From assembly GCA_945883145.1 (NCBI GenBank), contig CAMCXB010000060.1, positions 1 to 13,946 of the forward strand: a stretch of 13,946 nucleotides of DNA, in the 5' to 3' direction. The stretch comes from Bordetella parapertussis (GTDB lineage: Bacteria > Pseudomonadota > Gammaproteobacteria > Burkholderiales > Burkholderiaceae_D). Shown piece by piece: positions 1-7,226 of the stretch (position 1 is its first letter; the number at the start of each line of letters is the position of its first letter). Position numbers and translations under genes: made by a program. The notes beneath the pieces are model-generated. The model was not told where the DNA came from. It ran no database searches and worked only from the letters and a program-made list of their open reading frames with translations.

Positions 1-1
1 A

Positions 2-205
2 AAACAACAAGCACTGAAAAATTATATTAATAAATTAGCCAACGATAATCAAGAATTCGCTAATTTTATAAAAATAATTCCTAAAGAAAAAAGATACACC
101 ATAGATGTAGAAGAGACTTTGATAATACTGAATCATAATAAGAATAACGTTAAATTAACTGATGCCAAACTCTATGAGACATACAAACAGACAATACATG
201 AATAA
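2..205 (+). CDS. C-terminal end of an unidentified AT-rich gene (5' end outside window)
   Basis: An open frame runs from the first bases of the window to a TAA stop at 203-205, giving the last 67 residues of a protein whose start lies outside. The residues are dominated by Lys, Asn, Ile, Thr and Glu (for example NYINKLANDNQEF and ending TYKQTIHE), with no membrane segment and no motif I recognise. Its codons are much richer in A and T than the metabolic genes that follow, which hints at accessory or acquired DNA but could also reflect a weakly constrained protein. It is followed at 313-344 by a strong hairpin with a T run, as expected for the end of a real transcription unit. I cannot assign a function. 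A chance open frame of this length in AT-rich DNA is possible, so confidence is moderate. Confidence 0.45.
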   Translation, partial: KQQALKNYINKLANDNQEFANFIKIIPKEKRYTIDVEETLIILNHNKNNVKLTDAKLYETYKQTIHE

Positions 206-312
206 ATATTTTTTTAGCTACTTCATTTTTGAATATCTAAAGTAAATAAGAAGTTATTGAAGTCAGATGATTTCAACTTTACTGCGCAACAAATTTCAAA
301 AACGAGAAATAT

Positions 313-344
313 AAAAAAGGGGAAATTTTCATTTCCCCTTTTTT
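313..344. terminator. Bidirectional intrinsic terminator between the left-edge gene and the PDH operon
   Basis: The arms AAAAAAGGGGAAAT (313-326) and ATTTCCCCTTTTTT (331-344) are perfect inverted complements of 14 bp around a TTTC loop. The T run follows the G/C core on the + strand, and the A run gives an equivalent T run on the - strand. It lies 41 bases past the lpd stop and about 110 bases past the left-edge stop, between convergent genes, so it can serve both. Confidence 0.85.
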
Positions 345-385
345 TACACTTAACTATTAATGCTATTTATTCAAAATCTATGTAG

Positions 386-2188
386 CTATTTTTTAGGAAT
401 ATATAAATCCGTAATACTGCCCAATCCCATCTCTGCTGCAAACATAGGTGTTTCAGATAAAGTGGGATGAGCATGTACTGTTAAGGCTAAGTCTTCTAAA
501 TCTGCACCCATCTCCATCGCTAATACGGTTTCAGCTAATAACTCACCAGCATTCACACCAACAATGCTCGCACCTATGATGCGTTTGGTTTCTGGATCCC
601 AAAGTAATTTCGTTACACCATCATCTCTGCCCATCGCCAACGCACGACCAGAAGCAGCCCAAGGGAAGCTCGCTTTTTCATAGGCAATGCCTTTTGCTTT
701 GGCTTCGGTTTCTGTCACACCCATCCACGCAATTTCTGGATCGGTGTAAGCCACAGAAGGAATGGTCATCGCATCAAATGCGACTTTATGTCCTGCAATA
801 ACTTCTGCTGCGACTTTTGCTTCATTGGTCGCTTTATGTGCCAGCATAGGATCACCACAAATATCACCAATCGCAAAGATATGCGACACGTTTGTACGCT
901 GTTGCTTATCAACTGGAATGAAGCCACGCTCATTCACAATCACACCGGCTTTATCAGCATCTATTTCACGCCCATTCGGACGACGACCAACTGCCATTAA
1001 CACCATGTCATATAACTGTGGTTCAGCCGGTGCTGCATCACCTTCAAAGCTTGCAAGTAAACCATTCGCTCTTGCTTCTAATTTGGTCACTTTGGTTTTG
1101 AGATAAATCGCTTCGTAACGTTTTTCTATGCGTTTTTGTAAGGGCTTAACAATGTCGCGATCAGCGGCAGGTATGAGACCATCAGCAAATTCAACAACGG
1201 TGACTTTCGATCCTAAGGCATCATAAACACAAGCCATTTCAAGACCTATGATGCCGCCGCCGATTACTAACATGCGCTTAGGTATTTGACGTAATTCCAA
1301 CGCACCAGTGGAATCAATTAAACGTGCATCATCATAAGGAAAGCCAGGAATTTTTACGACGGATGAACCTGCAGCAATGATGGCATTTTTAAACTTCACT
1401 ACCTTGTTGCCTTCAGCCGTTGCTACATTGAGTGTGTGTGATGAAGAGAATGCTGCCTTTCCTTGCACTACTTGCACTTTGCGTGCTTTAGCTAAACCAG
1501 TTAATCCACCAGTAAGTTTTTTAATGACGCTATCTTTCCAACCACGTAAATCATCTAAAGCGATTTCTGGTTTACCCATCTTCACACCAAAGTGTGACAT
1601 TTCTTCTGCTTCAGTGATCACCTTCGCCGCATGCAATAAAGCTTTAGAGGGAATACAACCTACATTCAAACAGACACCACCTAAAGTGGGATAACGCTCT
1701 ACCAACACAACTTTTTGTCCGAGATCTGCTGCGCGAAATGCAGCGGTGTAACCACCAGGACCCGCACCTAATACGAGCGTGTCGCATTCAATATCTGCAT
1801 GACCTTCAAACAATGATGCTTGTGGCGCTGCTGCAGTTTGCGCTGCGGCTTGTGCTGAGTTTTGTGGAGCTGCTTGCGTTGTAGTTTGCGGTGCAGCGGG
1901 TGCTGAGTTTTGTGGCGCTTCTGGCGTACTTGATGTGCTTGATGTACTTGCCTGCGCTTCCAACATGAGTACGACTGAGCCTTCAGCGACTTTGTCGCCG
2001 ATTTTCACTTTCAACTCTTTCACGACACCAGCCATATTGCAGGGAATCTCCATACTGGCTTTATCAGATTCCACAGTAATCAAAGATTGATCAACTTTGA
2101 CTACATCACCTACTTTAACGAGAAGCTCAATGATTTCAACTTCTTTGAAATCACCAATATCGGGAACCTTGATTTCGACTAGACTCAT
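386..2188 (-). CDS. lpd: Dihydrolipoamide dehydrogenase (E3) with N-terminal lipoyl domain
   Basis: This is the E3 component of pyruvate dehydrogenase. It reoxidises dihydrolipoyl groups on E2 using FAD and passes electrons to NAD+, in the cytoplasm. Residues 1-77 are a lipoyl domain with the acceptor Lys43 in ESDKASMEIP. Residues 78-132 are an Ala/Pro/Gln/Ser/Thr swinging linker, and residues from about 133 are the flavoprotein. The FAD Rossmann motif GAGPGG is at 141-146. The redox pair is Cys173 and Cys178 in GGVCLNVGCIPSK, a second nucleotide-binding GGGIIGLE lies midway, and the catalytic HAHPTLSE (His574, Glu579) is near the C-terminus. At 600 residues it is about 120 longer than the usual 475-residue E3, fully explained by the extra domain and linker, an arrangement known from Neisseria and Ralstonia PDH E3. 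The ATG at 2188 has GGAG nine bases upstream. It is last in the aceE-aceF-peptidase-lpd operon, 80 bases after the peptidase stop. Confidence 0.96.
   Translation of the reverse strand: MSLVEIKVPDIGDFKEVEIIELLVKVGDVVKVDQSLITVESDKASMEIPCNMAGVVKELKVKIGDKVAEGSVVLMLEAQASTSSTSSTPEAPQNSAPAAPQTTTQAAPQNSAQAAAQTAAAPQASLFEGHADIECDTLVLGAGPGGYTAAFRAADLGQKVVLVERYPTLGGVCLNVGCIPSKALLHAAKVITEAEEMSHFGVKMGKPEIALDDLRGWKDSVIKKLTGGLTGLAKARKVQVVQGKAAFSSSHTLNVATAEGNKVVKFKNAIIAAGSSVVKIPGFPYDDARLIDSTGALELRQIPKRMLVIGGGIIGLEMACVYDALGSKVTVVEFADGLIPAADRDIVKPLQKRIEKRYEAIYLKTKVTKLEARANGLLASFEGDAAPAEPQLYDMVLMAVGRRPNGREIDADKAGVIVNERGFIPVDKQQRTNVSHIFAIGDICGDPMLAHKATNEAKVAAEVIAGHKVAFDAMTIPSVAYTDPEIAWMGVTETEAKAKGIAYEKASFPWAASGRALAMGRDDGVTKLLWDPETKRIIGASIVGVNAGELLAETVLAMEMGADLEDLALTVHAHPTLSETPMFAAEMGLGSITDLYIPKK
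1823..1918 (-). repeat. Two 48-bp imperfect tandem repeats encoding the lpd linker
   Basis: Residues 91-106 and 107-122 of Lpd are two 16-residue units, both starting APQNSA and matching at 10 of 16 positions. At DNA level the string GTGCTGAGTTTTGTGG recurs exactly 48 bases apart (1852 and 1900). The repeat lies wholly in the flexible linker between lipoyl and flavoprotein domains, where length changes are tolerated. Confidence 0.7.
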
Positions 2189-2268
2189 GATGCTTAACTC
2201 CGATGCTCTTACTTAGTTGATCTTATTAAGTTTTGTTAGCTAAAACTATTTAGCGCGTTACGTTTTAT

Positions 2269-2835
2269 TTATTTCGCAGACAAACTGAAAATTTTGCAGG
2301 GCAAGGATGAACTTTTATCAAACTCTGCTCCTGCATTCACACCCAACTCAGCGATAGCACGCGCTGAACCCAGATGATCATAAGCGGCATACATCGCGCC
2401 TAATGCAAATGTTTTACCACTACCTATTGCCCAAAATCTTTCAAAAGCAAACACTTCTCGGTAGGAATACACACCAAAAATTCCTGATGCATTCGCTATG
2501 AGTGTCGTGATTTGTGACGATTCATAAGGATCGTCTTCCTCTTCTTTGGTGTTGAGGAAAAATTTTTCTTTCAGGATTTGATGCGCACGTGTAAAGGTTT
2601 CAAACACCTCTTCTCGCGTGTGCAACTTACAATCTTTATCCATTTCAGTCAGCAGTTTTTTCATCACAGGGAAATGCGCTGTGGTACCTGCTAAGGCGAT
2701 ATAGGAATCGCGTATCTGAAAAATTTTCTCATTCGATTCATAAGCATGAGATAAACGTGTGTCCCCAAAGGTCACTAAGCTATCTGCTGCAATAGCGATC
2801 TCATTATTTTTTCTTACAACAACGCAGGTTGTCAT
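2269..2835 (-). CDS. HslV-like N-terminal-threonine peptidase of the BPH (betaproteobacterial proteasome homolog) type
   Basis: This 188-residue protein belongs to the Ntn-hydrolase/proteasome fold. The start MTTCVVVRKNNEIAIAADS aligns with HslV (MTTIVSVRRNGHVVIGGDG). Removing Met would expose Thr1 as nucleophile. Asp17 in AIAADS and a Lys in NEKIFQI match the HslV catalytic Asp and Lys, with a three-residue insertion before the Lys. The later WAIGSGKTFALGAMYAAYD matches the HslV AIGSGGPYAQAAARAL segment. The central EDDPYESSQ and GVYSYREVF stretches and the tail are not typical of HslV, and I recall them from the standalone family described as BPH; databases often mislabel this family. There is no HslU-type ATPase in the window. 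The ATG at 2835 lies 7 bases after the aceF stop with only a weak AGG upstream, so translation is probably coupled to aceF. The substrate is unknown. Confidence 0.85.
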   Translation of the reverse strand: MTTCVVVRKNNEIAIAADSLVTFGDTRLSHAYESNEKIFQIRDSYIALAGTTAHFPVMKKLLTEMDKDCKLHTREEVFETFTRAHQILKEKFFLNTKEEEDDPYESSQITTLIANASGIFGVYSYREVFAFERFWAIGSGKTFALGAMYAAYDHLGSARAIAELGVNAGAEFDKSSSLPCKIFSLSAK

Positions 2836-2842
2836 AAACAGC

Positions 2843-4168
2843 CTATAAAAGTGTGCGACGCATATCTGCTAACACTTCTGCTAAATACACAGCAAAGCGT
2901 GCGCCCATTGCACCATCAATTACGCGATGATCATAAGATAGTGAAAGTGGCATCATCAGTTTAGGCACAAATTGTTTACCATCCCATTGCGGTTTAATCG
3001 ATGATTTAGACAAACCTAATATCGCGACTTCAGGTGCGTTAATAATCGGTGTGAATGCTGTGCCACCTATGCCGCCTAATGAAGAAATCGTAAAGCTTGC
3101 ACCTTGCATATCAGCCGGCTTGAGTTTACCTTCGCGTGCTTGCGCAGATAACTCAGCCATTTCTTTTGCAATCTCAGCAATACCTTTTTGATCTGCATTT
3201 TTAATCACAGGTACGACTAATCCATTTGGCGTGTCAGCTGCAAAACCAATGTGATAGTAGTGTTTGAGTATGAGGTTTTCACCTGCTGCATCCAGTGATG
3301 CATTAAAAGCAGGGAATTTTTTCAAGGCAGCGACACTAGCTTTAATCACAAATGCCAGCATGGTGAGTTTCACGCCAGACTTCGCTAATGCATCATTACT
3401 CTGTTTGCGGAATTCTTCTAGATCTGTGACATCTGCTTCTTCAAATTGCGTCACATGGGGAATCATGACCCAGTTGCGATGTAAATTCGGACCACTGATT
3501 TTTTTGATGCGTGAAAGTGCTTGTAATTCTGTTGAACCGAATTTAGAAAAATCGAGTGAAGGCCATGGTAGTAGTGATATTCCTAAACCACCGTTACCAC
3601 TCGCTGCTGGTGATGCAGATACAGCGCCACGCATCACACCTTTAACAAAACCTTGTACATCTTCTAAAACAACTCGTCCTTTAGGGCCACTACCTTGTAC
3701 CTGTGCGAGATCAACGCCAAGTTCACGCGCAAATTTACGTATTGAAGGTGAAGCATGAGATTTGCCATGTTGAACCGGTGTATCTGATGATGCAGACACT
3801 GATACCGGCGCAGCTTTTACTTCTGGCGCAGTCACTGCAACTGAAGTTGATGCAGCCGCAGGAACTGATGCAGGAACTGATGCTGCCGCAGGCGCTGCTA
3901 CGCTCGCACTGGCATTTGTACTGGCATTCGCACTCGCTTCTAACATGAGCACTAACGAACCTTCAGCAACTTTGTCGCCTAATTTTATTTTCAGCTCTTT
4001 GACTACACCCGCATGGCTGCTAGGTATTTCCATACTCGCTTTATCAGACTCAACCGTGATCAATGATTGCTCTGCTTTGACGGTATCACCTACTTTAACC
4101 AGTATCTCAATAACTTCCACTTCCTTGAAGTCACCAATATCTGGTACTTTAATTTCTATCAGGCTCAT
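2843..4168 (-). CDS. aceF: Dihydrolipoamide acetyltransferase (E2 of pyruvate dehydrogenase)
   Basis: E2 is the core of the pyruvate dehydrogenase complex. It carries acetyl groups from E1 on a lipoyl arm and transfers them to coenzyme A. Residues 1-77 are a single lipoyl domain with the acceptor Lys43 in ESDKASMEIP. Residues 78-138 are an Ala/Ser/Val/Pro linker. Residues 140-175 are the peripheral-subunit-binding domain (SPSIRKFARELGVDL, then GSGPKGRVVLEDV), which docks E1 or E3. From about 205 to the end is the catalytic domain, with NWVMIPHVTQFEEAD near its start and the active-site SYDHRVIDG (His414, Asp418) close to the C-terminus. At 441 residues with one lipoyl domain it is shorter than the three-domain E. 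coli E2 (about 630); the second lipoyl domain of this complex is carried by Lpd. The ATG at 4168 has GGAG six bases upstream. It lies 60 bases after the aceE stop. Confidence 0.96.
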   Translation of the reverse strand: MSLIEIKVPDIGDFKEVEVIEILVKVGDTVKAEQSLITVESDKASMEIPSSHAGVVKELKIKLGDKVAEGSLVLMLEASANASTNASASVAAPAAASVPASVPAAASTSVAVTAPEVKAAPVSVSASSDTPVQHGKSHASPSIRKFARELGVDLAQVQGSGPKGRVVLEDVQGFVKGVMRGAVSASPAASGNGGLGISLLPWPSLDFSKFGSTELQALSRIKKISGPNLHRNWVMIPHVTQFEEADVTDLEEFRKQSNDALAKSGVKLTMLAFVIKASVAALKKFPAFNASLDAAGENLILKHYYHIGFAADTPNGLVVPVIKNADQKGIAEIAKEMAELSAQAREGKLKPADMQGASFTISSLGGIGGTAFTPIINAPEVAILGLSKSSIKPQWDGKQFVPKLMMPLSLSYDHRVIDGAMGARFAVYLAEVLADMRRTLL

Positions 4169-4228
4169 ATCATGCTCCGTTCTTTTCCCATGATTGGAAT
4201 AAGAAAGTGGGTAAATTTTATTTAAGTT

Positions 4229-6925
4229 TTAAAGTGTGACTGGATTCGGCTTATCTGCTTGTATGCCATATTTTTGTATGGCTTTGGCTACGATAGCTTT
4301 ATCCAGACTACCTGCGTCAACCAGTGATTTCAGTGCAGCGATCACCACAAAATAACGATTCACTTCAAAAAACTCACGTAATTTTGCGCGTGTATCAGAA
4401 CGACCAAATCCATCTGTGCCCAACACTTTGTAAGAACGACCGGCAGGCATGAATGCACGAATTTGTTCTGCATAGGTACGCATGTAGTCGGTTGCAGCAA
4501 TGATAGGACCGGCACTATCAATTAACTGCTTTGTGACATAGGCTAACTTTGGTGTCTTAGTTGGATTAAGCATGTTCCAACGCTCTGCATCTTGACCATC
4601 ACGCGCCAATAAAGTGAAGGAAGGTGCTGACCAAATATCTGCGGCAATATCCCACTCTTGTTCTAGCAATTCTGCAGCTGCGATGACTTCACGCAAAATT
4701 GTGCCCGAGCCCATAAGCTGCACACGATTCGATGCTGTTTTACCGCTAATCTTCAAGCGATACATGCCTTTCAAAATACCGTCTTCTTGTCCAGCTTGTA
4801 ATCCTGGATGACTGTAATTTTCATTCATCAAGGTGATGTAATAGAACACATCTTCTTGTTGCTCGACCATGCGTTTTAAACCATCATGCAAAATCACTGC
4901 GACTTCATGCGCAAAGGTAGGGTCATAGGGCATGCAATTCGGAATCGTAGAAGCTAATACATGACTATGTCCATCCTCATGCTGCAAGCCTTCACCATTC
5001 AAGGTTGTGCGACCTGCTGTACCACCTAGCAAGAAACCACGTGCACGCATGTCACCTGCTGCCCATGCTAGATCACCGATACGCTGCAATCCAAACATAG
5101 AATAAAAGGTATAGAAAGGAATCATGACGCGGTTATTCGTCGAGTAGGAAGTCGCAGCTGCTATCCATGAACTCATCGCACCTGCTTCATTAATCCCTTC
5201 TTGCAGAATTTGACCCGCTTTATCTTCACGGTAGTAACTCACTTGATCTTTATCGACAGGTTCATATAACTGACCTTGCTGACTAAAGATACCAATCTGA
5301 CGGAATAAACCTTCCATACCAAAGGTACGTGCTTCATCGACCAGAATAGGTACTACACGTGGGCCTAAGGATGCATCACGTAACAGCATGGTGAGCATAC
5401 GAACATAGGCTTGCGTGGTAGAGATTTCACGACCTTCTGCGGTAGGATCGAGAACTGCTTGGAAAGTAGATAGTGCAGGAATTTTTAAAGCATCGTCGGC
5501 TTTGCGACGACGCTGTGGCAAATAACCACCTAACTGTTTACGACGCTCATGCAGATAAATCATTTCTGGTGAATCTGCTGCGGGTACGCAGAAGGGCACT
5601 TCATGTAGATGTTCATCTGAGACTGGGATACCGAAGCGATCACGCATTTCACGAATTGCATCATCGTCGAGTTTTTTCGTTTGATGCGCAGTGTTACGCG
5701 CTTCACCTGATTTACCCATGCCATAACCTTTGACTGTTTTAACTAATAAAACAGTAGGTTGGCCTTTGTGTTCTTGTGCAGTTTTGAATCCTGCATAAAT
5801 CTTATGCGGATCATGTCCACCACGTGTTAAGCGCCAAATATCATCATCTGACATGTTGGCGACCATTTCTAATAACTTAGGATGCTTACCAAAGAAATGC
5901 TGACGCACATAAGCACCATCTTTAGCTTTGTAGTTTTGATATTCACCATCCACGGTTTCCATCATTACGCGTTGCAGAATGCCGTCTTTATCACGTGCGA
6001 GTAAATCATCCCAACCTGGACCCCAAATCACTTTGATGACATTCCAACCTGCACCACGGAAATCAGCTTCCAGTTCTTGAATGATTTTTCCATTGCCACG
6101 TACTGGACCATCTAATCGCTGCAGATTGCAATTGACGACAAAAATTAAGTTGTCGAGCATTTCGCGACCTGCCATACCAATCGCACCCATGGATTCTGGT
6201 TCATCCATTTCTCCATCACCACAGAACGCCCACACTTTGCGTGGTGCAGTATCTGCGATTTGACGTGCATGTAAATATTTTAAAAAGCGCGCTTGATAAA
6301 TCGCCATCAGTGGACCAAGACCCATAGACACTGTTGGGAATTGCCAGAAATCTGGCATGAGTTTTGGATGCGGATAAGAAGATAAACCTTTGCCATCGAC
6401 TTCACGACGGAAATTCAGCATTTGCTCTTCTGACAGACGACCTTCTAAGAAAGCACGTGCATAAACACCGGGTGAGGAATGACCTTGTATGTATAAGAGA
6501 TCACCACCATGATGTTCTGTCGGTGCATGCCAGAAATGATTAAAGCCTATGCCCAACATATTTGCTAATGAAGCAAAGCTAGATATGTGACCACCTAAAT
6601 CGCCATCAGCACGATTAGCTTTGACCACCATTGCCATCGCGTTCCAACGCATAAAAGAACGTAAGCGTTCTTCGAGTTCTAAATTACCAGGGCAGTGTTC
6701 ACCTAAATGCGCTGGAATCGTATTGACGTAAGCAGTATTACTAGAGAAAGGAATATGAGCACCACGACGGCGCGCTAAATCCACCATACGCTCCAATAAG
6801 TAATGCGCGCGCTCTGGACCTTCTTGATCCAAAACAGATTCGAGTGCATCTAGCCACTCTTGGGTTTCTATTGAATCCGGATCATCTGCGGCTTGCGCCA
6901 ACAGGACGTCGAGTTGTGCAGACAT
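4229..6925 (-). CDS. aceE: Pyruvate dehydrogenase E1 component, homodimeric type
   Basis: E1 decarboxylates pyruvate on thiamine diphosphate and reductively acetylates the lipoyl arm of E2, linking glycolysis to acetyl-CoA. The 898 residues compare with 887 in E. coli, and the sequence can be followed end to end against it. The thiamine-diphosphate/Mg motif is GDGEMDEPES (236-245), closed by NCNLQRLDGPVRG about 30 residues later. The mobile active-site loop contains GYGMGKSGEARNTAHQTKK with its conserved His. The middle domain has DEARTFGMEGLFRQIGI and GQILQEGINEAGAMSSW, holding the conserved catalytic Glu. HISSFAS and NHFWHAPTEHHGGDL in the N-terminal part are also family signatures. The ATG at 6925 follows a clear GGGAGA about nine bases upstream. 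It is the first gene of the aceE-aceF-peptidase-lpd operon and is transcribed away from folD. No frameshift or missing residue is visible. Confidence 0.98.
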   Translation of the reverse strand: MSAQLDVLLAQAADDPDSIETQEWLDALESVLDQEGPERAHYLLERMVDLARRRGAHIPFSSNTAYVNTIPAHLGEHCPGNLELEERLRSFMRWNAMAMVVKANRADGDLGGHISSFASLANMLGIGFNHFWHAPTEHHGGDLLYIQGHSSPGVYARAFLEGRLSEEQMLNFRREVDGKGLSSYPHPKLMPDFWQFPTVSMGLGPLMAIYQARFLKYLHARQIADTAPRKVWAFCGDGEMDEPESMGAIGMAGREMLDNLIFVVNCNLQRLDGPVRGNGKIIQELEADFRGAGWNVIKVIWGPGWDDLLARDKDGILQRVMMETVDGEYQNYKAKDGAYVRQHFFGKHPKLLEMVANMSDDDIWRLTRGGHDPHKIYAGFKTAQEHKGQPTVLLVKTVKGYGMGKSGEARNTAHQTKKLDDDAIREMRDRFGIPVSDEHLHEVPFCVPAADSPEMIYLHERRKQLGGYLPQRRRKADDALKIPALSTFQAVLDPTAEGREISTTQAYVRMLTMLLRDASLGPRVVPILVDEARTFGMEGLFRQIGIFSQQGQLYEPVDKDQVSYYREDKAGQILQEGINEAGAMSSWIAAATSYSTNNRVMIPFYTFYSMFGLQRIGDLAWAAGDMRARGFLLGGTAGRTTLNGEGLQHEDGHSHVLASTIPNCMPYDPTFAHEVAVILHDGLKRMVEQQEDVFYYITLMNENYSHPGLQAGQEDGILKGMYRLKISGKTASNRVQLMGSGTILREVIAAAELLEQEWDIAADIWSAPSFTLLARDGQDAERWNMLNPTKTPKLAYVTKQLIDSAGPIIAATDYMRTYAEQIRAFMPAGRSYKVLGTDGFGRSDTRAKLREFFEVNRYFVVIAALKSLVDAGSLDKAIVAKAIQKYGIQADKPNPVTL

Positions 6926-6978
6926 GATTGTGTCTCCCTGATGTGGTTAACAGCCTTGTTTTTGAGACGCCCAACCTG

Positions 6979-7008
6979 ACCATACATTGATTTTGGTCTG
7001 ACATCCAA
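6979..7008 (-). promoter_or_regulatory. Candidate sigma-70 promoter for the aceE operon
   Basis: Read on the - strand, TTGGAT (complement of 7003-7008) could be a -35 and TATGGT (complement of 6979-6984) a -10, separated by 18 bases. Each matches its consensus at 4 of 6 positions. Transcription would begin near 6972, giving a leader of about 46 bases before the aceE ATG. The match is moderate, and other starts in this AT-rich region are possible. Confidence 0.3.
6994..7004. promoter_or_regulatory. FadR/PdhR-like operator half-palindrome upstream of aceE
   Basis: TGGTCTGACAT matches the first 9 of 11 positions of the FadR-family operator core TGGTCNGACCA. PdhR, a member of the same GntR subfamily, controls pyruvate dehydrogenase operons in enterobacteria through the related TGGTNNNACCA. 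The site would lie in the spacer and overlap the -35 of the proposed aceE promoter, where a repressor would block polymerase. The second half-site is incomplete (AT instead of CA), and no regulator gene is in the window, so this is a weak candidate. Confidence 0.25.
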
Positions 7009-7060
7009 GCTTCTCCAAAGTGTATCAGGACTTTTTAAATTTTCAAAATACGATATTACA

Positions 7061-7075
7061 TTTCATATTATGAAA
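7061..7075. promoter_or_regulatory. 15-bp palindrome in the aceE-folD divergent region
   Basis: TTTCATA and TATGAAA flank a single central T, a perfect 7+1+7 inverted repeat. The surrounding bases are very AT-rich, so some palindromy is expected by chance. Its place roughly midway between two divergent operons makes it a possible operator or DNA-bending site. I do not recognise the regulator. Confidence 0.25.
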
Positions 7076-7185
7076 AATATGATTGCTTTTCTCTAATTCA
7101 GCGCGCCATTCCCTAACAATCACCATGATTCGTCCCATAAACAATGAAGCTAAGCCCATTGCCCAGCATCAAATCTGTTGACGCT

Positions 7186-7191
7186 TATAAT
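7186..7191 (+). promoter_or_regulatory. Candidate -10 box for the folD operon
   Basis: A perfect TATAAT lies 35 bases before the folD ATG, which would start the transcript near 7198 with a leader of about 30 bases. No good -35 stands at the right spacing: TTGCCC at 7159-7164 is 21 bases away, and TTGACG at 7178-7183 is too close. The box may therefore work as an activator-dependent or weak promoter. Confidence 0.4.
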
Positions 7192-7226
7192 GATTGTTTA
7201 CCACTTTTCATGAAAGGTTAATCGTT

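Noticed and set aside
762..6263. Several + strand open frames of 60-164 codons lying opposite lpd, aceF and aceE
   Set aside because: They are antisense to strongly recognised genes, have no ribosome binding sites or family resemblance, and their composition is the complement of the real coding frames.
7021..7046. Alternative aceE promoter on the - strand, TTGAAA with GATACA
   Set aside because: The spacer is only 14 bases and the -10 matches poorly, so it is unlikely to work as a sigma-70 promoter.
7194..7226. Upstream TTG start that would add 11 residues to FolD
   Set aside because: The added residues do not resemble the family N-terminus, and ATG 7227 has a well-placed AAAGG. The TTG also lies within a few bases of the likely transcript start.
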